Shown: positions 25,873-42,400 of the stretch, in pieces
Position numbering within the stretch: position 1 is the first letter of the stretch
Layout: each line of letters opens with the position of its first letter
Assembly: GCF_001039355.2 (NCBI RefSeq)
Contig: NW_019775426.1
Location: 62,001-126,000 of the forward strand
Length of the DNA stretch: 64,000 nucleotides
Source of the DNA: Lingula anatina
Taxonomy: Eukaryota > Brachiopoda > Lingulata > Lingulida > Lingulidae
Reading direction: 5' to 3'
Program-made: the position numbers and the translations under genes
The notes under the pieces: model-generated
What the model was told of the DNA's origin: nothing
Databases searched by the model: none
The model's input: the letters and a program-made list of their open reading frames with translations, nothing else

Positions 25873-27501
25873 ATGGCTGAAAAAACAGTAGACACTTCCT
25901 CCCCAGAGTATCAAACAGACACTGCTGCTGACAGTAGTTCAGGTAATTCTGTTTTTTATAGATAAAGACAAAAATGTCCATTATTTGATAGGAACAATTA
26001 TACTTTGCAATAACGATAGGCACATTTTCATGAATGATAAGACATGTCTACTAGCAGTAACAGCTACTGTAGTAACACAAGTTTGTTTCATGATATGTTC
26101 GCGTGTAAATATGTTGTTTTTCGACAGATATGACTGCTGTAAGTATGGTGACTTTGATATTTTCAGTTGGAGTTAAAATTTTATCTTTTATGATCCCCAG
26201 CTCTACCACCACCTCCCCAAGAAGTTTCAGATCTTTGCAAAGAAACGTTTGATAAAATGTCAGACTATTTAATGGGTGAACTTACTAGTAAGTATTTCAC
26301 AGTTAGTATTTATTTATAGTTATTAAGTATTTCATGACTATAATTGTTAAACCAGCAAAAATACAACTTAATGTTGAGAAAGTACATAAGTATTAGTTGA
26401 GACTGTTCAACGATTTATATTAGTGAATTACCGCGATAATGTTTTATATTTTCCAGCTTCATCATATCGGTCAAATCACCATTTGATTTTTGTGAGGTTT
26501 CTACAAATTACTTTTTTTTTCTGTATTCTATAGCACTGTCATATACACACCCACGTTGTTGTGGGGCGTCTTTTAATTAATTTTGAATATTAGATAGAAT
26601 GTATGTGAAGGGGTAAATGGATTTTTTTCTTTTGACAGTGACAGTAGAAGATTACAGTCTTTTAGAACAGATGAACAAAGTTACAATGAATAAGTACTTT
26701 GAAATGAAACAGATGACAGCCAACATTAGCACAGCAATGCAGGAACTTAATGACAAATGTGAGTATTTTTTTTTTTTTTTTAGGTAAGGTCATTGAACTG
26801 CTTCATTGTTAAGATTTTCATGCTGCCTCATAATTGTGAAAATGAAGAACACTTGTTACAGAGGTTTTTATTAAGAAATGTTTTTCATAAAATTTGTTTT
26901 TGTGAATGCTTTTGATTTATGATAGTTTGAAATACAATATTTCAGACCAACATCTTCAGCCATATTTGGATCAAATTGACCACATAGAGGATAGTGTAGC
27001 ATCACTTGAGCAGGCTGCTTACAAGCTAGACGCATATTCAAAAAGATTAGGTATTATATATTCATAATTAAGAATATGTTATTTACTTTGTTGATGGATT
27101 TAATGTATTAAAGGCTTTGAAGTAAAAAGTTATTTCATTCATGAAATGTGATCCTTACAGACACCTCAAGATAAATGATAATTTCTAATGCTCCTACTTC
27201 ACACAGACCACGAATCGCCAGGAATTGATAAATTTCAGGATTCGTGGTTGAAACGTAATCAGTTCGTGATTGATCAAGAAATTGCAAGAACTGACTACGA
27301 ATATATACGAATCTGTTAAGAACTTCACGAACTGATTACAATTCAGCCACGCATCCTGAAATTTGTCAATTCCTGGCGATTTGTGGGATTCGTGACATAG
27401 GGGCATAAAGGAAGTTTTGAGCATTCCAAAATTTTGACACAGCTTTTGATTCTTCTTTATTTTTTTCAGAAGCAAAGTTTAAAGCTTTAGAAAAAAGGTG
27501 A
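25873..27501 (+). CDS. BLOC1S2: BLOC1S2, BLOC-1 subunit 2
   Basis: Five exons (25873-25942, 26201-26287, 26639-26758, 26946-27050, 27470-27501) join in phase to 137 residues. The acidic, Ser/Thr-rich start ([16 protein letters not shown]) is followed by the conserved helical core: [50 protein letters not shown] and [20 protein letters not shown], ending EKR as in vertebrates. Known role: coiled-coil subunit of BLOC-1 and BORC, which act in biogenesis of lysosome-related organelles and lysosome positioning. Intron 4 contains an inverted-repeat element. A likely poly-A signal AATAAA lies near 27,583. Confidence 0.95.
27188..27406. mobile_element. Foldback (MITE-like) element in BLOC1S2 intron 4
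   Basis: About 219 bp with long imperfect inverted arms of roughly 80-100 bp. The left arm includes AATCGCCAGGAATTGA and AATTTCAGGATTCGTGG; the right arm, reversed, carries AATCGCCAGGAATTGA and AATTTCAGGATGCGTGG. Outer ends are ATGCTCCTA and TAGGGGCAT. It has no coding capacity and would form a long hairpin in the pre-mRNA. Confidence 0.75.
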
Positions 27502-29621
27502 CAGCATCAAGGATTGATACCACTAGTGATTTTACCATATTTGATGACATTTGAGACAATTCAAACATAATTCTTGCCAAAGAATAAAGCAAGATAGAAA
27601 TGATGAACTTTAAATAATTGTTGACACATCAATATTTTATAAAGAGATTGAGAAGCATTGTAAAATATGACTTTCTTGATCCCCTGAGAATCATAATAAA
27701 TGTGCAATTTGTAAGAGGGTATGATGGGTACATTAAAATAATGTTTTGTGTAGTAGTGTACAAGTCTTTTTCTTTCCTTTTGTCACATATTTGTATTTAT
27801 ACTAATCACATATCAGCAGAAACTATCTAAATAGTTAACATTGTTTCAATTTGCTTGTGTACAACATGGTAGACAATTAAAAAAAAATTTTCACAGAAAG
27901 TCTTGCAACTTTTTGTAAACCCAAGCTATGAGCTATATTAAATCACGTGAAAAGGTGTTACTGAACTATATTTTCTAGAAGATATACAAATTCATTACAA
28001 TACTACTTGATTGTGGCATGTACATTTATTTCTCAAATTAAAATACCATCAAATCCATTTGAATGTAAAATTACAAGCAACCTTTCCAACAAGCAGTTAT
28101 ATTTATATTGCACAGTAAATACAAATCTATTCATAATATAATCACCAATATTATATAATTTCTACCCTTTCTATTCTCAAACATATCGGGGGGTAATATA
28201 TTTTCATTCCATCATCCTTTATCCATGTGCTTTTTTCTGTTGTACTGACCTTCTGAATGCTTACATAACTTTGATGTTATGACATAGTGAACATGGATGA
28301 AATCACTGGGAATTCAGAGCACAGTTATAACAGGAAAAAAAGAAGTGTTACATAGTTTATAAATTTTGTGAATAAATAATATGCAATAAAACCGAAAAAG
28401 AAAATGACCTTTCAACGAGACTGCAACTTAAAAAATCTGTTACACTGATAACTTCGTATCTGACAGAAAAAAAAATTATTTATAAAATTTTAAGAGTATT
28501 TTTATATACCAACTATCCATTCCATAGGTGGGTTATTTAAAACTCGTCAGTCTTCAGTTTGTTAATTAAATAAACAATAATTAAACATTGCCTACAAATA
28601 TATCCAAATCTAATATAGTATTATTATGAAAAGCACTTATATTTTGACAAAGCATACCTTTTTAAACAACAAAAATATATAAAGTTACCCAAATAAGTTC
28701 ACAAAACCCTCATATTTTTCATGTGTTGAAACCCTTTCAAACAATAAACACTATAAGGAGAACACAGATTCCCAAAAAAACAAGGGTACATCAGTTTTCG
28801 TACTTTCTCAAAGTGGCTTGCATTTACCCTCTAGGCAATGGATGACAACATCACATCAATCCTGGTTTTTGTAAATGACAGCCTTTAAGAAGTCTTTCGT
28901 CAGAACTAATATTTTCCTACTTGTTAACACGTCACACTGTACAAGTTTCTTTTTTCTGGAGTCGTTCAAAAACTTCCCTTTGCACCCATACTTCTGAATA
29001 TGCCCACTTAATTATAAATAAAGTACCATTTAAAGGAAAATGTGCTCTTTTTAAATTAAATAAAGTCATTTTCCCTTGCCTCCATCATAAACAAAAATGT
29101 GAAGCAAAATTTTAAACAAAAATCATTAATATTTTCTTTTTGCTGAGACAATGTAGTTTTACTTTGTTCCCAAAGTAATGTTGGAAATAAACTCCCACTT
29201 ACCAGACATATTGGTTACTATGGCAATTATAAAAAATTCATTTGAATTTTATTCAACATTTTATGTTCTATTAACATAATAAATAAAAATACTTTATGAA
29301 ACTACTTTCTGTAACTTCAGTCTTAACAAAAGTCAACAATGACAAATTGAACATTATTCATCCCCTTGAAGCTAAAACTCTGTTCACTTTTTAACTTCTC
29401 TTCCAGTGATTGGCAAAATTACTTCCATATTTTCTCTTCATGCAACATCTACAAAGCTATATCCTACAACATACCAAACACTTCTCTCTGGGCTGATCCA
29501 GATCCTCTTCCATCCAGATAAATGATTTCTATCTTAACCTGGCATGATTTCTTTCTTAATCAGGCCCCAACAATGGATGAGGAAGATAATGATAGAGACA
29601 GTGTGCATTTGGTTTTTTTGC
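27502..29621. other. 3' UTRs of BLOC1S2 and macroH2A
   Basis: The two genes converge here. The region is very AT-rich with no other gene seen. Poly-A signals are plausible on both strands. Confidence 0.5.
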
Positions 29622-34479
<4,858 letters not shown>

Positions 34480-36450
34480 TGTAAATGGTTGTAAACATAC
34501 ACTGTATCTATCCCCTTCTCCTGCAGGAAGTGGACCCCGGTCACAACCGGAAAGACGCACTCGGAGCTGTTCTAACAACTAACCGAAACCCATGTGTAAA
34601 ACTGTATTTCTTCTTCTTTCCGTTCCTTTGGCCTGCTTGATGTTGACACAGTCTCTAAATAAAGATATGCTTCAGTCGTTGTAGTTGGTATTCAAATGCA
34701 TTTTCAACTTTATCCATGCACCTTTAATGTTTAAAGCAACTGCACATGTGTTTTTAAGGGTGAAATCGAAAGTGCCAATAGCAGGTCACAACTGAATGAT
34801 AACTTGATTTATAAGGCTGGTACCCGTACATCTGATATCTCACAGTCAATAACATTAATGCATTTTTGCAGTGCTCTATAGAATTATATTAAGTATTAAA
34901 GATTAAGAGGTTACTTCAACCAAGATAAAATTATTTGGAACTTAAAAGTTTGAATTTTTTATTTTATTTTTTCATTCCTTTTTATTTTTTCATGGTATAC
35001 TTTTTTTGAGCTCATCTGTTTAGGGAAAGCATAACTGCATCTTTTAAGGCATGACATGTTATACGTAGATATATAAAATTTTTATAGAGAAAGGATTTAA
35101 AGGTCTATATGTCTATGGAATTTTCAAGAATTTTCCTGTAATCACCAAGCAATGTACATATTATATTCTTTATCTTATCTTTATCTTATCTAAAACTGGT
35201 GAGATAATTATGATGTATAAACCCATTTTTTAGCTGTTAATTTCTATTTTACTATTACTAAAATGCATGTACTCATAATTCACCATGCTCCATGCCCTTT
35301 ACAGGAGTGACCTTTACGTATATATTTCATAAAAATTGCCCCCAATTAAGTTGGTTTCAACATTCCCACTAGAGTTTTCTACGTGATAAATTTTTTGAAA
35401 ATTAATTGATTTTAAAGTGACTGCATCATTTTGTCTCAAATTAGCCAGGGCCATAGGTTGAAAAAAAAAAAAAAAAACTCAAGGAAAAGGAGGGGTGAGA
35501 CTGCCCCCTCCCCCACCTTCCGACTCTCTCCAACCCTCAACTCTTATTATACGGTCCTGCAAGTGCAATTGCTCTGCATTTGAAATGTGTAAAATTTTGT
35601 ACCAAATTCACTGTAAATTTGATTGTAAATTTATTAGTTTCCTTCATGTTCACGAAAAATTAAAAAATATATATATTTTGAAAGCTTAAATATTTTCATC
35701 TTAATTTATCCCCCACCCCAATAAGATTTAAATAGAAAGAAAACAACGAGGGGGGGGGTATTTTTTCTACCTTCATCATAAATATTATTAATCTTTACGA
35801 ACCTGCTTTTGACGAAGGTGCAATGTGGAGGACAGCTTGGTGGCAGACACAAATATAGAGAAGGACGCATGGTTCCTAAAGTGGATAGAGGTAATATCTT
35901 GCGCCCTTGTCAAAAATCAATAAAAACTTGATTCAGATACATGTATGTGTAATTGCATATTAAGGCTACAATACATGGAGGTCTACATGAAATTGAAACG
36001 TAGGTACCTACGGGTTGCTAATTAATCATTGCCCAACTTTTGGGTTTGACAAAAAAGGTTTATGGTAGTTTTACAGAACACAGCAAAGTTTTCACAGAAT
36101 TCTTTAGAAAATTACGTGTATTACCTGAAAAAGAGCATATATTAGAGCAATGAAAGGCGTCAGTTCAAAGATATTTATGTATAGAGGGCTACATGTGAAA
36201 GAGAACAATATGAGCAGTATATAAACTATAATTAGTGTCAATTTTATTTATTTATTAAAATATAGATAACTAAACAAAAGTAGTCCATTTATACTTATAA
36301 ATTATCAACCATTTTCAACCTGAACTGGTGTATTTCTCAAGTGCTGTTTTTGTTCTACGCAGGATTGATTGTGCTGCAGGTGGAATAAATTAACTGTGGA
36401 TGATACTGCATAGGTTATAAGAACTCTTCTAACCGTTCCCAGAGTCAGAG
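34480..36450. other. Divergent intergenic region between macroH2A and the DUF3715 gene
   Basis: About 2 kb holding the two promoters and 5' UTRs. The stretch just upstream of macroH2A (34,480-34,680) is richer in C and G. A run of A near 35,460-35,477 and a G run near 35,752 are the only simple repeats. A short coding-like stretch ends at GGATAGAG|GTAAT (about 35,888) but has no partner. Confidence 0.5.
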
Positions 36451-39400
36451 ATGGAGAGAGATGTTTCTTGTACAGGTAGATATAAGTACATTTATTGCTA
36501 TTTATTCATAAAATTTTAATTCTTAATCTGTCATCCAATTTGATTGCATTAATTATGAGTAATGCACATTTACTCCATCCAGTAGTGTCAGTTTTTTGGT
36601 TATCACAAACTGAGTAAGATAGATATATAGTATCAAAGTATTGTACAGTGCATAAGTTTAAATGTTTATTTCAGTGGTGGTATAGCACATTATGTATATT
36701 TTCCTGGTCACATTAATTTTAGACTTGGAGTCTCTTGCCGTGACTGCCATTGCAAGAGTCTTTGAAGACAGCCTTCTACAACCTCTCGCAAAATGCGATT
36801 TCAGCGTGACGAAAGTTATTCCATTGTATAACCCTCACTTGTTGCAGCAGTTTAGGTAATATCACAGCCCATTTTCATTATGTTAAAAGACCCCACCCTC
36901 TTTGAAATTGCTGGCTTTTGTCTTTGGTCTGTGTCTTTCATCATGTCCTGTAGATAATTATTTTTGTTCAAAAATTAAATTTAATTCTTTATTCAACAAC
37001 ACATAATATTAAAATGAGCTAGAATAGACAAATGAGGTTTATTTTTCATTTCCTTTTTTTTTTTAAGGAAAAAACAGATGGAATTGCAGGCCTCTGGTAC
37101 AAGTGACAGTGAAACATACGGTTACACATGGGTTGATTCAGAAGCTCAGTTATATGAAATCTTCACCAATGGACTTGTAGCTAAAGAGAGCAATTCAAAT
37201 GTCCTTGGTAAATTCCATTTGTTCCTTTGCTTCTTTTACAAAGACCCACAAACTGAAAAAGACATTCTGACTTGAAAAAAAACATAGAACTTTAACTGAT
37301 TTTTTACAGTATATATACAGTATACTATAAATCGAGACACAAATTTGGTCGAGTGTTTATTTGAAATTATTTATGAAGGTAAAAGCCATGTTTTCATAGA
37401 CCTGGATATTTTTTATGTTGCTTTGAATACTTTCCTTCAGGCAGTTCTAGGTACGGAGTACATTTAAGTATGCACCCAGATGTATGTGTGGCAGCAGCCA
37501 GCTATGAAACCAGTGGGATGTCAAGTCCTATACTGATTATGTTCAAGGTAAAAATAGTATTTTGTCTTTCATGTGAAAAAAAACTACATGTACATGTAAT
37601 GTTCAAGTGCATTAATTAAGGTTTTAAGTGTGTGTCTTTCTGTCAGTGATTGATAACTCACAAAATATGTGTTATATGTTGGTAGCGATTACATCAATTC
37701 AAACTGTTTACTGAATGAGATACGTTGTACAAAATGAATACACAATGCATGAAACGTAGAAGAAAATATTTTAATTGAAATTCAAAATAGATTACCAGTT
37801 AGACTGGTTTGTATTCATACAGTTAGGAATATACTTTATTAAAAAAACTACTTAGTTTTAAATTTAATTTAGTAGTTGCATGGTGAAGCAACAGCATATC
37901 ATATGTATTAAGCAGTAATTTAAAAAAATGAGTTTTAAAATATATATTGTTGCATTGATTTTGTACTTTTTGTGTTTTCAGCTGGTACTGGGGAAAAGAA
38001 ACCCAGTTAAACCTGGTATGTATGTGAACATGCCACCAGCTGTAGGCTTTGACAGCCATGTGTCTGCACACTCTCCATCCATTACAGAACACCCAAGGTT
38101 ACAGCACTACCACAGCCAGGTAAACAATTAAGATATACAGGCCCGTAGCCAGGGGGGGTTCGAAAGAACCCCCCCTTTTGCTGGGAAAAGGTCCACTCTG
38201 GGTAAAATTTGATCTAGGTACATGAAGTTTTTATGGGAAAAGGTCCACTTTTTCAAAAAACGAGCCCCCCTTTTGAAATTGCTGGCTACGGGTCTGATAT
38301 AACTGTGATTGAAAGCAGTTTTAAAGGGCTTTGTTGGGCCAAATCAGTAAAGTATGAGAAAAAATACTTTCACCAAATTTCAGAATCGAAATTAATGCAT
38401 TTATTTGGTTACATTTGTCGCTGTTTATTGGTGATAAAGCTCAATGTACAAGTTTTGTAAATAATCATGAGATCTGTAAAGTAGCTTAAATATGCAGCAG
38501 GATCTGTATAACTTGTTGTTACCAAAGTCTCTACAAGGCTTCACAGTTGAAACCAAATTTAGGTCTGCACCTTCCTCAATTGTTCTGACAATCAATGACT
38601 TGAAATTATACAGAGTTGTGATTGAAATTTTTCTTTCAACTTTCTGGGTGTTACCAGTGCAGAATTATAAATGATTAATATTTAGTCAAATAATTTTTTT
38701 TCAGTATTTAAGCATGCTTTGATATTTATGGGGTTTCTTTTTGTGCAATTCTCAAATCAAAACCGATTTTGAGTGTGGGTTCTTAATAAAATGTATATAA
38801 TGAGAGGGGTTGAAAAACTAATGAAATTGATTGCCATTTAAATAAAAAACATTCATGATGTATCTTAAGAACCAGAATTTTTCAGATTGTATGAAGCTTG
38901 AAGGACACATGCCAGCACATTGAATTGGCTCTTGTAATTGACTGCAGAATTTTTTTTTCTGTTTTCAGGTCTACATTTATGAATATGATGATAACAATGC
39001 CCTAGTTATTCGGCCGAGGCATTGCGTACCTCATGCAGCTATCTGGTTTACAAGGAAGATTTATCCACCACATGTTTTTGTGCAGTCAGACTGTTTGCCT
39101 TCACCCCATAGTGTTAATTTTGATCCTGGCTGCACATTACTTGCACAATCCACCATGTCTGCAGAACAAGCAAATCAAAATGCACAGCTTTGTATACCCA
39201 CAGCAAAAACTGGTTCTCTGATATCTGAGACAAACAGCTCATCTTTGGCACCATTCTCCCATGGACAAATGGCATCTCTCAAAGATACACATTCTTCTTC
39301 CTCTTTGAAAGAAAAAACTGAAAGTACTACAGATGCACATTTGTCAACCTCCAATTGCTGTTTGGTTGATTCCACAACTTTACAATCAAGAGACCTCAAA

Positions 39401-42400
39401 GAAAATCTGGCTGCCATTGAAGGTGCAAATATATCAGCTTCGGAGGTGGATTTCTTAACTCTTAATGATTTACGAACAGCTATTGAGGATGCAGCAGCAA
39501 GCACAAATGCTCATTCTAAGATTACTGATTACAATGCTTCAGCTTCCAAAGATGAAAAATCTAAGCAGTCAAAAACAATCACAAATCAAAACGTCAAAAT
39601 TGTACATTCTTCTGCTTCCAAAAAAGGTTTTACTATGCCTAAAAGTGGACATTCATCAGTAATTATAGAGTACGTTACAGTGATAAAAGGTTCATCAGCA
39701 CCCAAAGATGAACATTTTTCAACTACAAAAGAACATGTTGGCAATACAGAACATCTTCTAAAAGAGGAGCAGACACCAATGCCCGACAAGCATGTTACTA
39801 ATTCAGGGAATATAGATGTAGCAGGTTCCAAATTTCATGTACAAATCCTCAAGAGTACATTTCCAAAAGATGATGAGCCAAAACAGTCACACATTACTAT
39901 GAGCAATACAACAAATATAAAAAATGGCAGTTTTTCACCACTGAAAAAACAGATGGTGTCAGTCACTGTTAGAGGGCATGCCGTAGACACCAAGCATTCA
40001 TCAATGCCTAAAGATGAACAATCTTCAACTAAAAAAGAATATGTTGCCAATTCAGGAAATCTTCCAAAAGAGGAGCAGCCAGCAGGGCCTGACAAGCATG
40101 TTACTAATTTGAGGGATATAGATTTGGCAACCAAATATTCACCCATTCTCAAAAAAACATTTCCCAAAGATGATGAGTCGAAAAAGTCACACATCACTAT
40201 GAACAAGGTAACAAATATCAAAAAAATATATTATTCAACTTTGAAAGAACAGGTGATATCAGTTAGAGATGGAGTCACATCCACTTTTAGAGAGCATGCT
40301 GTAGTCACCAAGCATTCATTGCCTAAAGATGAACAATCTTCGACTAAAAAAGAATTTGTTGCCAATTTAGAAAATCCTCCAGAAGATAAGCAGACAGCAG
40401 AGCCTGACAAGCATGTTACTGATTCAACAGATGTAGATTTTGCAGATTCCAAATATGTATCAACTCTCAAGAAAGCTTCTCTCAAAAATGATGTGTCAAA
40501 ATGGTCACAAGTTACTGAGACCAGTGTAACAAGTATCAGAAATGGATGTTCCTCACCTTTGAAAGTTGGACAGCATGTTGCAGTCACCAAGAATTCATCA
40601 GCCCCAAATGATGAACATTCTTTAACAATAAAAGAAAATGTTGCTAGTTCCGAAAATCTGCCAAAAGAGAAGCAATCAGCAGTGTCTGCAGAACATTTTG
40701 CAAATGCTAAGGATACACATGCAGCAAATTCCAAGGATCCTGTCCCAGTATCCAGGAAAGCTCAAGCTAAAAAACATGCACATTTGCCAAGTATTAAATG
40801 GCATTTTGGAAATGGTGTCTATCAGTCAACTTCTAAACCGCAAACTGTGATTCCAAACTGTGGGGCAGTATATTCCTCAAGACTGAAGATACATGGTGAA
40901 GCACCCAAAGATGTTCATGTGCCAGTTTTTACAAAAGATGCTACAAATCTTGAAAAAGCACAGGACTCTGCTTCAGATAAATATGTTATTACCAAGTGTG
41001 GAAATTCTTCTGTTTCTGAAAAGCTTGTCACAAAAGCCAAAGATACTATTTTGTTATCTTCCACAAACTCTGTTGCTTCCAATAGACATGCTAAAGTATT
41101 TAACCCCATGCAAAAACAACTGCCCAGGTCCAATCAACATGTTGCATACAACGATGGGCAAGTTACACATCCTCAGGATAGTGAACTGCTATTACCTGGC
41201 AAGAGAAATATTATTTCTAGAGATTCATCTGCCTCCAAAGAAACTGCATCAGCTCCCAAAAAGGCACAGTCATCAACTTTTGATAGACCTGTTTCCATGT
41301 CCAAAACTGCAAAGGATCCATCCAGACTGAAACCACATGTTGCTGATAGCAAAAATGCCCAGTTGTCTATGTCTAAACCAGTTGCTTCAGATAGTCAAGA
41401 TAGCAAAGCTTGGGTTGCCACTTCCATGACATCTAATGCTGTTGATCTTGGTGAACATCAAAACAACATCACACCTGTGGCAAGTTCCCAATCTCTTGAT
41501 AAGAGGCAGGGCATACCAAAAGTCAGAGGGAATGTTGCAGCCTCAGTAGAATCCCATTTATCAAAGTGCAACAAGGACAAATACCCTCATTTTGATGTGG
41601 GATCCTCAAAAAATATATCCAAAGAAGAACTGCAAGAGCCAAGCAAGTGTACTTTTCCAGAACAAACATCACAGACGAGCACAAGCCAAGCCAGCAGAAT
41701 ACCTGAATTACCAGAGAAGAAAAAGCAATTTTTGTCAGAGTATGATGATTACAGTATTGATGAAAAGCATAAAACTGCTTGGATAGCTAAACACTTGGAG
41801 TCCAAAATTGGTGAAAAATTGAGTATGAAGGGACAGTCAGCCAGCTTGTTAAAAATCCCATCCAAAGAGGTCCAAAGTACTGAGAATACTCAGTTCACAT
41901 TATCCCCCTCTGTTCCTTCAGTCATAAAGCAGTTTCATGCCCCATTCATGTTTCCCCCTGGTCCACCAGAACCAGCATTATGGTGGGGATGGCCATTAAA
42001 CTGTTTCAATAGGCAATATGGGTGTTGCTGCCAGCAGTGTTTTGCTTATACTGGGCCTCAAAATGTCCAAAAAGATCCTAGGCTCCAGAGTAACTCAAAA
42101 TGCAGTAGTTGGGGCCTGTCAGCCAGCAATGAGTTTCAGCCACATGTGATTTCTCAAGATGTTACAAGAAGAGGAGAACATTCCAACAAACCAAAGTGCA
42201 TTCAACAAAAGTTGCAGACATCTGGAGAAAGAAATGGGAAACAAAGTGATGATCCATTAACCAAAATGAAAGAAGGCCCTAAGAACAGAAAAAGACAAAA
42301 CTCGTCAAGTGATCTTCTCTCAAAAGAGACCCCTCTGCCCAACAAACATGCATATTTTCAAGGTACCTTAAAAGATAATAACTCCAGCAGCAAAGCAATG

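Noticed and set aside
35820-35890. Coding-like stretch ending at a splice donor
   Set aside because: Only about 25 codons, no matching exon upstream or downstream, and no recognisable protein.
38155-38175. GGTTCGA box suggesting a tRNA B box
   Set aside because: It is the central palindrome of a MITE; no cloverleaf or A box can be drawn.
39175-41330. Several 65-167-codon frames overlapping the giant exon on both strands
   Set aside because: They are shadows of the 1,451-codon exon, with repeat patterns that follow from its internal repeats.
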